A stretch of 64,000 nt of DNA, from NCBI RefSeq assembly GCF_024323335.1, contig NC_066581.1:295874536-295938535 (forward strand). The letters are read 5' to 3'. Below, piece by piece: positions 35,719-47,800 of this stretch; the stretch's first letter is position 1; every line of letters starts with the position of its first letter. Below the pieces are notes generated by a model. That model saw only the letters and a list, made by a program, of their open reading frames with translations. It was not told the DNA's origin and searched no databases. The translations under genes were made by a program, and so were the position numbers. The DNA comes from Lathyrus oleraceus (taxonomy: Eukaryota; Streptophyta; Magnoliopsida; Fabales; Fabaceae).

Positions 35719-36952
35719 TATCATAAAATGATAATGGTTTGACACAAGAGAAAAAAAATATGCACCGATGGTATAAAATATTTTTACACTGTCAATCAAT
35801 AAGACTCATGTATCCCATTACATTACACTTTTATTTTTAAAATATTATTTTAATTTAATAATTTAAAATATTTTGATGAGATGTGAGTGTAATATTTATT
35901 TCTTTATCCTGACAGTACATTACCTTTAATCTCTTGACACAAAACAAAAATTTAAATTGTACAATACTCATTATTAAATTAGATTTTGTTTTTAAAATTT
36001 TCAAAAATTTAAAACTAAAATCAATCCAAGCGGACATTTTTAATATTTCTAGAGTGTGTTGAATGAAGTGATTGAAAATTTTAGAGTTTAAAATTTTAGA
36101 CGCTTAAAATGCTTTAATTAAACTTTATTCATTTTTAGTTTTTTTGTTAAATAAAATAATAAGTTTTTTCATTATTTAATTTTTAGGAGTCTATTTGAAA
36201 TTTTAGAAATGTCATTTGAAATTATCTAAATTTATTTTAAAAAACATTTCATAAATTCTCATCCTTTTAAAACTGATCTAAATTTTTCATTGAAGCAAAT
36301 AAAATTTACATAAATGAATATTTCAGTTTTCTGAAAAGATTATATTATCTAAAAATATTTTGTAATACTCTCTTCATTCTCTTTTATAATTAAATTTTAT
36401 TTTATATTTGAATTATATATAAATTAAATACATTAATCATTTAATAAACTTAAAATTCAAAATTTACTTATAAAAAAAACAAAAGAAGTACAAACAACAC
36501 TTAAAAAACTTATGATGCGTTAATATAAATAATTATTGAAAAAATTAAATAAATTAAATATATTTATAAATTGTTTATGTCAGTTCCAAAACATTAACAC
36601 CCACACATACATATTTTTTTTTAAGAGATGTAAGTAATATCATAGACAATTTGATATAATTTAAAAGTAATTATTTAACTGAAAAAATTGTAAAAGAAAA
36701 GATACTAACTAAACAAACCTTAGAGTTAGAAAAATATGGAAAGTTAAATCGGAATATTGTTCTAACAAATCTATCTACTGCATAAATTTTGCTCACCACT
36801 CCAATGAGTAAAGCCACAACCACATCAGCAACATCCTCCGAGTACAAACTACCTAAATTGGCAACTCGAATACCTCGACATTTGCAAACACTAAGGTCTA
36901 AGTGATGAGTTCCACTCCTTGTGGTGACAATAAGCTTTAAACATGAATTGTT

Positions 36953-37005
36953 CTATTGGTACTAAGTTGGGATACCATAGTTTTGATAAGTTGTAGTTTT
37001 GAGGA
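36953..37005. other. Junction between the HPR-like and PMD pseudogenes
   Basis: Only about 50 bp separate the last readable HPR-like codon from the PMD stop codon. The N-terminus of the HPR-like gene is lost at this junction. Confidence 0.5.
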
Positions 37006-38514
37006 CTAATGTCGTTGATCGAGATGACCTAATCGATCTTCGGTCCCACATCCCCTAACTACCCGAATACGTGGCTCTAACCCACGTCGATGATTCACCC
37101 CATGTGTTTGAGTATCTCAGGACCCAGGAACATGACCACCACCTGCAGAAGATTGTTTAAGATATTCAGACAAATCGGCGTAGTCCTGTGTATGCAATGA
37201 AGCGCTACCGCCATAACTGAGTTCGCGACCCATGTCAGAGTAGTTGGGTTGTGTTTGAGTTATTGGAGGGCGACCAGAACAATTGAAGGGAAACATTGGT
37301 GTGAATGATGCATCGAGGAAAGGTTGAAATGATTGTTGTGGTGTTTGGTTGCCATATGGTTGTTACATGTTTTGGTTTTGTGATGTTTGGGCTTTTTGGC
37401 TATAGTAGGAGGGGGAACGACTAATGTTAAATGATCACTGAGTGTTTTGGATAAGGCGGCTATGGTAGGGTGATGTGTTGGGTGCATAGCGATGTTAGGT
37501 GTCTTGATGATGATCTACTTGTTAGTGCTGGTACGGGGTATGCTCTTGGTATCGCGGTTGGGTGTTTGGCATGTTAGGATCGTAGGTTTGTGTGTTTGTG
37601 GATTAGAAATTTTGGTGGATAAGGGGTTGTGAGTAACCGGTCTGACAATGTTGTTAGGGCTAGATGTTGAATCTTATTGTGTATAAGTTACCTGACATGG
37701 ATCGTATAGGTACATATCCTCGGCGAGGAACTCAAATCCAACCGATCTGTACCAAGCCATATAATTACGAGTTGATTTTTCTTCGGTTGACATCACAACG
37801 TCAGTTAAGACATGGTCTTGTCGGTGCTTCCATTTTTGACACTCGGATCTAAGAAGTTTTGCCAAGGGTTAAAGTTCCATTGGTCATTAACTTTTCGTAG
37901 ATGCCATTCTCCGAGGTTTCTCAGGGGATCTGGGATGTGTTAAAGTATACCTAACTGCAATTTAACACGATCATTATCGTGCATCTCCACAGTGGTGAAT
38001 CTTATGATCGGTGTGCATGCAGTCCAAACAGTTGCGTCTTGTTCGTTGGTTTCATGGTCATGATCCAAGTTTAGATATGGACGTCAAATGAACTAAAATG
38101 TGAATATATATTAGATTATAAATTTGTTAGAAGAAATTAACAACTTATTACGAATTAATTAGGTTAATGGAAATACATCTGTTGGTCGAAGGTGATCCAA
38201 GAGATTGCGATATTGGGTAATACAATGTTTGGGACATCTGTTGTAACTCATACCACGTGCCGACCATCTGCACCATAAAAGTAAATATATTATTTAGAGA
38301 TAATAATCGGTAAAGTAAGTAAATATAGTCCATTATTAAGAACTTACTTTTGTGCGTACGGGAATGTGAACGGGTTGTGGTTGAAAGGCGTTAGGGTCGG
38401 TAGTCTGGACCAACCCCATGCTTGGAGAAAAACAATACATCTAGAAGATGTAGACGTGTCTTTGTGTGCATTTTTACATAAAGAGTTATTAAGATAAGCC
38501 AAACAAGTGGACCC
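37006..38514 (-). pseudogene. Plant mobile domain (PMD) protein gene, decayed
   Basis: Read on the - strand. An exon beginning at about 38514 encodes LCKNAHKDTSTSSRC and AWGWSRLPTLTPFNHNPF, ending at a GTAAG donor. The next exon, after a GTGCAG acceptor, encodes MSYNRCPKHCITQYRNLLDH up to a GTATTT donor near 38180. The following exon has LDHDHETNEQDA, HDNDRVKLQLG and RSECQKWKHRQDHVLTD, then a Gln/Pro-rich tail ending RGCGTEDRL with TAG at 37008-37006. This matches the PMD family common in legumes, often mislabelled phosphatase 7 long form; PMD proteins are tied to transposon silencing or domesticated from transposons. Lesions are TGA at 38086-38084, TAA at 37942-37940, a frameshift near 37865 and further stops in the tail. 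Splice sites are still recognisable. Confidence 0.75.
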
Positions 38515-38586
38515 CTAACTGTAATTTTTTATTTTATCTACATGTCTTAGTAAAGGTAAATAAATAACATGCATACTAGAATCACT

Positions 38587-39324
38587 TGTTGGTGTAAGTC
38601 CTAGAGACTAATACTTTTGGTACTTGTATCGAATTATTTATTAATAATAAAAGTCTTTTTTTATTATGTTTGCTTTATAAAGTCCCTAGAATAACTAGTC
38701 CGTTTAATGTATCAAGTGTGACTTAATCATGAGATCTCATTAAACATAAGGACACTATTCTTAAAGTATACGTAGTCGAGCTTTTTTGTGCAGTGGGATA
38801 ACATTAAAGCATTAAGACTATTATGTATATAGATTGATGATCACATCTCATGGATCATGGATAAAGAGTTATCAAGTCTTAAACATAGGTATGAATATTA
38901 AGAATAATATTTATACTGGATTGACCCGCTATGAGAATACTATATAGAATGTTATGCAAAGTGTCATAAGTTATTCTCATGGTGATAATGATGTATACCA
39001 CCCTTCGACCTGAAACCACTATGGACCCTAGATATAGAGTTGAGTTCCTTATTGTTGATCAAACGTTGTCCTTAACCGGATGACCATAAAGACAGTTGAT
39101 GGGTACTCCACGAAGCATGCTGAGGGACATGAGTGACCTAGATGGAATTTGCCCATCTTGCGTAACATGATAAATATCTACGGATCCAATATTGAACTGG
39201 ACAAGGATGACACGGTCTATGCCTTGTGTTCAATATAGATATAAGGGCAAAAGGGTAATTGCACACATAAGTATTATCACGAAAGGATTTGTCAGATCAC
39301 ATGACATTTTCGTGTCTTGGGTAG
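38587..39324 (+). repeat. Copia-like LTR fragment, cut by the Ogre insertion
   Basis: It starts TGTTGGTGTAAGTCC, and TGTTGG is a common Ty1/copia LTR start. It contains no ORF. From memory it resembles a frequent legume LTR repeat (including a CATGAGATCTCATTAAAC block). It runs without a visible end into TGTAGCGG of the Ogre LTR at 39325, so its right part should lie beyond the far end of that array. Confidence 0.45.
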
Positions 39325-39389
39325 TGTAGCGGTGTATTCGTCACTTTATGATTTATTGACTAAATTAAAAGCAAAGCATACAAAGAATC

Positions 39390-39398
39390 GAGTCGCCA
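39390..39398 (-). other. PBS-like TGGCGACTC inside LTR-A
   Basis: On the - strand AAAAGTGCGGTGGCGACTC lies about 70 bp before the LTR end, while the functional PBS (AAAAGTGGCGACTC) lies just after the end. It may be a former PBS now enclosed in U5. LTR-B has the same at 51899-51891. Confidence 0.6.
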
Positions 39399-42300
39399 CC
39401 GCACTTTTATTTATCCTAAGGAATGGCTAAAAAGCGAACAAAGGCCTAAGAAGTTTTACACATAGAAAACTAATAAAAAGATCAGAGAATCTGGATAAGG
39501 GGTAAATTACGCAATGGGAAGGTGTTAGGCACCCAAAACGTCCTAGGTACTCCTAGGGAGCCCTTTTCACACTTGTTGTATAAAAATGTTTATTTGTTTA
39601 TGACATATTGTGCAAACATGAATGGGATGATGAGAAAAGAATGTGCAGTTTTATTATTTTTGTGTTTGAACGGATGAACCCGTTGCCTACGTACCTTCCA
39701 TCAAAGGTAAGGATCAAAACGCCGTAGTTCGGCTAAAAGATTTCCAAAAGATCAGTGGGTTCATTTTAAAACAAGAGCACTAAGGCTTTTCATTACCAAT
39801 GGGAGAAAACTCAACCTGAGTCAACAATCCACCATGCGAGAACGGCTTCAACATACTAGTGAGGGGTTAACCCTATAATAAGTATGGAAGACTTACAATC
39901 AACTCACTAAGGATAAGGTAAGATTTACATCAACCACTATGGTAATTGAAACCTATGGCTAATGTGTGAAAAACTTAACAAGAATGGACAAAGCCACCAA
40001 AACAATTGAATGTGTGAAGTTAATTGATTATGAGTATTCACAAAATATGGTCAAGGTATGATTAAGGTTCAATTCAAAGAAGTGTTATGAAATGGAGTTT
40101 GAAAAGTCAAGGACTTAAGGTCCAGGTTTTTAATTTGACAAGACATGAAGATGTTTGCACAATAGTATCAAAGTTTTGAAAGCAAAGTGTGAAAAGGTTT
40201 AGGACAAAGAGGGCATGGAGAATGGAGTGTAAAACTTCTCAGAAAGGTTCACCTCTTGAGATCATATAGAAGATGATTCAAGTGTGTCCTTAGGAATAAG
40301 CAACAATGAGCAATAACAAATAAGGAAAACAAATGATACCGGAGGCCAATTGCTGGGCTTATACCAATCTCACAACAAAGGTGGATACCGGATACCAATA
40401 GATGGATTTACACCAGTCTCCTAAAACAAACAGGGATGTCAGATGCCAATAAATGGACTTATTCCAACCTCCTAAAACAAAACAGAACAAAAGAGTGGAT
40501 ACCGGATGCTAATCTATTTGGACTTATACCAATCTCCAAAGCAAAACAAGACATGAATGTCAGATGCCAATCTATCTGGGCTTACTCTAATCTCCAACAG
40601 ATGATCATAGGAATACAAATGCCAACAACATGGTCTTACAATTGCATCCTCACATACAACAAACAAACAGAAGCAATGGTTATAAGTGGCCAAATGAAAT
40701 GGTCTTACACTTTATCCCTTCCAAACCTTAGGAACAATGGCCAATGAATGGACTTACAGTTGTCCTCAATGGGTAAACCAAAGATGGTCACAAAGATATG
40801 AAATGATGATCATGCAATAATGAACAATTAATGATGATAAATGCACAAAGGCAAACAAGCAAACATGTACAAATGAACCAAGCAATTAACCAAACAAAGT
40901 CATTTAGCACACACTATAACCAAGCAATTAGGCTCAAGCAAGGGTTAGACTTTTAAAGTCAACTGGAATGGGGTAAGTGGTGCTCTTAACCTTAACATTA
41001 AGAGTTAAGGTGAAGCAGATGAAAGGATATGAGGGGTGTGCCTCATCACTCTTATCCCTGGTCAGGGAGAGCTTTGAATATCAGAAGGTGTGGGAGTTCA
41101 GAAAGTTGGAACTCTCTCCACAAGTTAATGACTCGATAGATCTTGGGTTAAGATCCACAATGCTACAACATGTAATGTGAGCAAAGGGAAGACACACAGA
41201 ATAGTAGGAGATGGACTACACATCTCTTCTATCTACCAATTGCCTTATTAGAAGGGCTTTTCCTGCTTGGGGACAAAAATAAACAATCACAAACATTGCC
41301 TCTTAAGGAGGACTTCAGACAGGTGCCTGGCCAAGTAACAGGCCAGGTTTTCCAAACTACATGAAGAAGAGATGTTATACCTCGATGCTTAAGCTATCAA
41401 GCAAAGTAATAGCAAGTTCACAAAGGAACTATAGCAACTAAATGTACCTGTGGAAACATCAAACAAATCAGTATGTTATACAGACAGTCAACCAACAGTT
41501 AATGCAACAGACAACCAATATAGGCAAAGGCAAAAGCCACAAGTCAATCCCAATTGAATCAACTTCAACCTACAAAACACACATTAGTAATTAAAAGCAA
41601 ATATCAAATGCTCTCAAGATGAGGCATCATCAATTGTGTAACTTGCATGTGCAACCTGAAACAAAGCTTCAAACATGAGAGGTAAACCCTTAGGCTAAAG
41701 TCTAGGGTCCAAGATGAGGAAAAAATTTAAAACAGGACATGAAAATTGACCAAAATCAAGATTTATCAAATGAGAACAAATTCCAATTGGTCTCATGTCA
41801 AAACTATGCACCAAATCCATTTTATAAGAAAATCATGTCAAACTATGCAAGTTGGAAACTCAATGGAGTAAACAGAATGAACACAAGCATATCAATACCA
41901 CAATGGCTCAATAAATTCCAAGAAAAATTATGCCTAAACAGAACACATTGAATGAGCAACACACCAAAAATCATGTCACTTGGATAAGTGGAAGTATAGA
42001 AATTAAAATCAACAAGTCATGGTATGCAAAGACAAGCTCATACAAGGCACCAAATCATGCATCAACTTCAAGCAAGCATAAAACAGAAACCAAACAATAT
42101 AAATGAATGAAACCAAAGCCATGGCAACCTCCAAGATATATATAATTCACATGCAAAATTTCAAGTCCATCCAATAAACACCAAGGATTTCACAAATCAT
42201 ATAAGATCATGACTCACAAAAAGTCCATAATTGGTCAAACAGAGGGAAAATTCTCAAACAAATAGAAAATGCATTCAAAAATTCCAGGAAAAATCACAAG

Positions 42301-42823
42301 CAAACTTAACATCCATAAGTATCAACATGCAAAAATCCAGATCAATTCAAGTTCAATAGGCATGGCAAAGAAATTCCACAAAATGAACAAGAAATGGTGT
42401 GACACACATTGTCACACCTCCAATGATCACATCATATCTCAACATCCAGACATGCAAAAATCACAAACGATATACCAAAATGTTCATCAAAGTGTCTAGA
42501 TTACACATGTAAAATTTCAAGAATTTTGGATCAAGCATCATGATTTCACAAATGAAATGGCAAGCTATATGCAAGAAATGACATGTGAGAATAAACCCTA
42601 GGCAATTATTTTTTCAACCGTGCACAAATTTATTAAAAATCATCAAAAAATAGAAGACATTTCAAGGATCATGGTGGAAAAAATCTCATGTGAATTGGAT
42701 GATTATTGAGAGAGTTCTGATTTTTTAAATGTGAAGAAAAATAAAAAAATGCATGGAAAGGCATGTGAGAAATGGAAGGCTTAATTGGAATAAAAGGCAA
42801 AAGGCAACATATGAATGTTGTGG

Positions 42824-42840
42824 AGCGGAATCGAACCGCT
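42824..42840 (-). other. tRNA T-arm/B-box-like sequence in LTR-A
   Basis: On the - strand AGCGGTTCGATTCCGCT forms a 5-bp stem with a 7-nt TTCGATT loop, the exact geometry of a tRNA T arm. It contains GGTTCGATTCC, a perfect match to the pol III B-box consensus GGTTCGANTCC. About 70 bp upstream (42915-42906) TGACCAGTGG resembles an A box with one base missing. No complete tRNA folds here. Confidence 0.5.
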
Positions 42841-42859
42841 GAGGATTTCAAATATGGCG

Positions 42860-42894
42860 CTCACTTAATGAAACGCTGCGTTTCATTAAGTGAG
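42860..42894. repeat. 35-bp perfect palindrome in Ogre LTR-A
   Basis: 17-bp arms (42860-42876 and 42878-42894, starting CTCACTTAATGAAACGC) around a single T. It is perfectly kept in LTR-B at 55361-55395. Confidence 0.95.
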
Positions 42895-44816
42895 GTGGCA
42901 CGCTACCACTGGTCACATGGCGCACAAACACGAAAAAAGCATGCAAACATGGATTATGAGGATCAAAGGAAGTTCTGGAAACAAAACTTAAGCATTCAAC
43001 GCGTGTTCTTGCTGTTCATCATCAACATGAACTTTTTGTTACAGAAATCAACAAGCAATATACCAATCGAATCATCTCATCATGCACAACACTAATCCAG
43101 CCTTAATTTCAATTAATTCTAACTATATTAAGAGCATCGATCAAAACAAGTTTCAACATCCAGATTTCAAATCCACATAACTTGCTCAAAACTTAATGAA
43201 ATTGCACGATTCAAATTGCAGGATGCTCTACATGCTAAGATCTACAAAAGCCACATGATAATTGTGAGAATTGGAGCAATCGAGTTCTAACCTCTTTGAA
43301 GATGCAACACTTGATTTGTTGTTTTCAAAGCCTGGAAGGTGAAAACAGATGATCTATGATGATGAAGAAGATGACTGAGTGCAAGAATTCAGCTCAACAC
43401 TGCTCGATTCTCTTTAAAACTCCAACTGCCATGTGAGGTGCAAGGCTCCAACAGTCAAGATTCAGCATGAATTATCCACGATCTTGCTTCAACAGACCTT
43501 CAATAATATCTGCAGATGATGATTAGCACAAGAACAAGCAAAAAGAATGATGAAATTTGATGAAAGAAAGTTGAAAAAGTTTGAGAGGATTTGAGAGAAA
43601 TTGAAATGAAAAGAGTTTGGATCTGAGATTGTGAAGTGTTGATGCAAAATTCTGTTATGATTAGGACTTTATACCACCTGTTAATCACACTAGCTAAACA
43701 TGATTAGGCAAAATGGATTGGATTAGTGAAATGAACATGTTAATGGAAATTGGCCAAAATGCCCTTATATATATGTGACCAATGGAATAGTAAAAATTCA
43801 TTTGAAGCAAGTCACAAATTCTGTTTTAAGGCCATTGCAATTGGTTTGGAGTGAAAATTATGTGTACTTTTCAAAATCACCTTTTTTCCCACCAAAATTC
43901 AAATTGATTCAAGTGAAAAATGCCATTTTTGTGTGATGATTTTTGATGACATGTAATGAATGATTATGATATAGCATGTCAAATGGAGATTGCTCAAAAA
44001 AGAATCACATGAATTGGCCTTTTGATGCAAAAGTTATGCTTTGTTGAAGTTCAAAATCCATTGCCAATGATTTGATCATAACTTGCTAACCACAAATGAG
44101 AAATGGATGTTCTTGGACTTTTTGGAAAGGTGAGAGCAAGATCTTCAACTTTCATGTTGGAAAAAAATTGATTTGAATCTTGCTTGATGATGTAAAGTTG
44201 AGGAGAAGACCTTTCCATTTTTGGCAGTTTGAAATTACAGGTCATTTACTATTTTTGACAACTTTTTGTCTGACCTCCAATTCCTCAATGATGATGTTTG
44301 TCATGTTATATGAGGCTTGTATGGACATGAATAAGACCTCTTAAACCATTTCCCACCATCAAATCCCTGATTAAATACACAGTTGACCACAATTGACTTT
44401 GCTAGGGTTTTGGTTGACTGAACAATGCTTTGATGAATTTCAAGCCTCTTCCACTTGAGATCTTGATTCAAAATGATACCATGGTTCATATGAACTCTTA
44501 TGAATGATCATGGTGCCCAAATTCTTCAGAATGGCCACCATCTATTGCTCAACGACTTGCCTAGAATGCCTTGACCTAGAATTTCTTCATCTGCAAGTAA
44601 CAAGGTTAGATGACAATATTTTTGTACTTTTGGGTTAGTAAACAAATGAAAAGCAATGATATACAAATGTAAAACATGCTTGGTGATCAAGAACCACACT
44701 CACAAAGATAACCCACCCACTGGGAAGGGAAGCAAGATGCACAATGATCCTTGAGGCAATGATATGATATGATATGATGCCATGAGGGATCTTAGGGACA
44801 AAATTGGGGTCTTACA

Positions 44817-44829
44817 GATGCCCCTATTT
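44817..44829 (-). other. Polypurine-tract region before LTR-A
   Basis: On the - strand AAATAGGGGCATC abuts TGTAAGACC of the LTR. The AGGGG core is the likely plus-strand primer. Confidence 0.65.
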
Positions 44830-47800
44830 AAGGTCATTCTAGCCGGAGAGGTGAAGTTTAGAAATCTTCATCTCGATGCGGTAGAATGGGCTTAAATAAC
44901 AGTAATGAGACAAATTTTGGTCCCTAAGAGACCTCATGATGCAAATGTATGCATGCAAAAGACACAAACTCTGTGGGGATAAGGTTCGCACAGAAGAAAA
45001 GACGATCCGTCGGAGTAATACACTCACCAGGAACAGAGACTCAAATGGGACTCTTATGGGGACTCCGATAGGGGATAAGAAAAAAAAGAATGCGTGAGCA
45101 GGACACGACTCTGAGTTAGGGGATAACAAAAATAGACCGGAGACTTTACTGGGGAAGTAAAGGACTCAAACTGGGGAGAGAAAGAAATTCCAAAGGAAAA
45201 CACTTCCATTGGAAAGACTCAAGCTGACTCACAAAATGCATGTACTGGGGATAACACCAATACAGCAACACGAATAGGAACACAACTCCGCTGGGGAAAT
45301 CTAGAAAAGACTTTCCAGGGGAAACCAAAGGATGAGATGTTACCGGTTAGTGAGTAACAAACTCAGGAAGAATGAATATCTAAGACCGGTATACGGGTGA
45401 GAGATATCAATCAACCAACCATCTGAGGAAGACCTGAAAAAGGTAAAACTTCAACTCAGGGAAATCTGACTCCACAGGGGACCAAGGTCATAATAGGGAG
45501 CAGACAGGAAGGAACACCAAGGATACCGGGTTGTAGGTATGAAACAGGTAACCGACCAAGGCGTGAATTGGTGTGTGTTCCAAAACACTCATCATCCTGA
45601 AGAGAGCGAAAGCAAACTTGTTTATAGGATGGACATTTGATTCTGTAAAGAATGCAAATCTTACTCAGTTGGGGAAACAAACAAAGGATTCAACAAAAGA
45701 GTGCATGAGATATATTATCTATAGCCGTCAAAACGTAGATAATATCCTCGCATGGAAGATTATCCTGAACCGGGTTGTAGGTTGTTTATAGGATAAAAAT
45801 CCGGAATCGTGAATTGGTTTGTGTTCCAAAACACTCATCACCCTGAAGAGAGCGAAAGCAAACTTGTTTATAGGATGGACATTCGATTCCACAAGGAATA
45901 CGAATCTTACTCTGCGGAGAAAACAATCAAAAGATTGACCCAAGAGTGAAGGAGATACAATATCCATTACCGTCAGAACGTGGATAATATACTCAAAAGG
46001 AAGATTATCCTGAACCGGGTTGTAGGTTGTTTATAGGATAAAAATCCGAAAATGTGAATTGGTTTGTGTTCCAAAACACTCATCATCCTGAAGAAAGCTA
46101 GAAAAGCATACTTGTTTATAGGATGGACATTCGATTCCACAAGGAATACGAATCTTACTCGACTGGGGAAACACGAAGGGCTTCGACCGAAGAGTGAACG
46201 AGATATATTATTCATTACCGTCAGAACGTGAATAATAACCTCGAGAGGAAGATTATCCTTAACCGGGTTGTAGGTTGTTTATAGGATAACAATCCAAAAA
46301 GAAAGGCATCGGGATACCAAACTGGGTATATAATGATGACCAATCAACAAGGAGCCACAACAGACATTACCAACAAGAGGGTAAATGAAAGAAGACTCGC
46401 TGGGATACAATGATGAAAAATCAATGATCCGGGGAACACAATCACTGCCAAATGGTGAAAGGACCCGCTGTGGATAAAATTGCTAGCATACGGCAATTAT
46501 CCACAAAAGACTTGCTGGGGATATAAGTGCTTATTCAAGCGACTTATCCAAACAAAGGGAAAATCAACATCGAATACTAGATGAAGATAACCACAAATAG
46601 GGAATTATATCTACCAAAGATTGGATATAAAACCACAGAAAGGGAATTGTCATCGGTTGGGATGAACAACAAAGTTAACTCTGTTAGGGGAGAAAACAGG
46701 GTTTATAACTACCGGTTCGTAGGTAGAAAAACCGCAAAGATAGGACTTACAACTGCTGGTTTGTAGGCAGAGGCCCAAACATTCCACTGAGGATAAGATG
46801 AATGAGTGTCGGTTTGTAAGCAACTATTCATTTATGCCACAGTGAAGCGCAAGAGACAGTTGAAAAAGGCCAATTTAGGATCGAACCAAAAAGGCGGACT
46901 GAATCAAGACTTGTCCTAATGAGGATATAACTCAAAAGGAAAACCCGTCCCAATGTGTGTTGGGAGGGAACGAAACCAACCATCATCCACGAGGATGTAT
47001 CTCAGTGGGGAAATGGCAGGAAAGGATAGACACTTTCTGCTTAAGGGCTGACTCTATTTTGAGAGATTAAACACCCGACATCTGCTTGGGAGATCTATAA
47101 AGGAGATCTATATCACCATAGCAGGAAACAACAAATAAAAGATATATGGCAAAAATGCAACATGAATATCTGAATGTTTTATGAGTATGCATGAATATGC
47201 GTGATTAATGTTTGATGAATGCTGACAAAACAGACAATTCTAACACAAACAAGTTCCAGGAATCAAACATCCGGTACTATACTTCCAGGGAGAACCAAGG
47301 AGGTCCAACTGGAAAGCCAATCTGCTGGAGATCTTCAAGCTGAAAAGCCAAGATCTGCGGGGAGGCAAAAGATCGGAGATATCACAAAATCTCTGAGCGA
47401 TGGATCAACAAACGTCCCAACTGGAGTACAGAAAGTCACAACAGGCAACAACGGCCACAAAGACAAATCTGTTGGAAATGGGATAAATCCCAAAACATGC
47501 AGGGGAACAAGAGCTCACTGCACAGGCAAAACTACCACGAAGGCAACTCCGCAATAACTCCACTGGGGAACAACCCTCAAAGGGAGAACGGATCATCCAT
47601 GTAGAATCTGACTGCACAAGCAACTCTACCTGGGGATAATGCAAGTAACCCATCCATTGGGGAACAACCCCCTGAGGAGGAAGAAAAGATCACACAAGTA
47701 GATTCTGCAACAAGCCACTCTATTGGGGAAAACAGAGGTTTCCAACTCTGGCGGAGATTCTGAGGGGAATACTCAGATGCAATCCTGACTCTGTTGAGGA

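Larger units (their letters stand above)
33841..36718. other. AT-rich intron/intergenic DNA with MITEs
   Basis: This lies between the two HPR-like exons. No coding frame is supported. It contains a Tourist-like MITE (34810-35221), a long-TIR element (35520-35718), and further fragments near 35760-35800 and 35880-35935 that share the TTTACACTG and CTGACAGT words. The rest is low-complexity AT-rich sequence. Confidence 0.7.
33285..36952 (-). pseudogene. HPR-like 2-hydroxyacid dehydrogenase, truncated (HPR3-type)
   Basis: Two pieces on the - strand. The upstream piece (36952-36719, 78 codons) encodes KLIVTTRSGTHHLDL, RGIRVANLG and SEDVADVVVALLIG, and ends in AAG followed by a GT donor. The downstream piece (about 33830-33285, stop at 33285) has the NAD-binding GLGSIG loop, then VNVGRG (catalytic Arg), GLDVFENEP (Glu) and LSPHNA (His), ending normally. 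Functional relatives reduce hydroxypyruvate or glyoxylate with NAD(P)H in photorespiration. About 80 N-terminal residues are missing. The upstream frame hits a stop at 36953-36955, and 44 bp further on lies the end of another pseudogene. I found no acceptor that joins the two pieces in phase. The C-terminal domain is well preserved, so it died recently or has an exon I missed. Confidence 0.65.
39325..44816 (-). repeat. Ogre LTR-A (outer 3' LTR)
   Basis: 5492 bp, TGTAAGACCCC...CCGCTACA on the - strand. Features: ATATC pentamer repeats near the U3 start (about 44760-44780), the palindrome at 42860-42894, the T-arm-like sequence at 42824-42840, the conserved block GTGCCTAACACCTTCCC (minus-strand reading of 39518-39534), and an internal TGGCGACTC at 39398-39390. 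About forty substitutions separate it from LTR-B by eye, none seen between 44343 and 44816. Short ORFs inside are not gene-like. Confidence 0.92.

Noticed and set aside
42824..42840. A genuine tRNA gene in the Ogre LTR
   Set aside because: Only the T arm folds. There is no acceptor stem, anticodon arm or proper D arm, and a long palindrome fills the middle.
45728..46215. Two similar 79-80-residue ORFs suggesting a small gene family
   Set aside because: They are neighbouring copies of the 245-bp tandem repeat read in the same frame, with no independent coding evidence.
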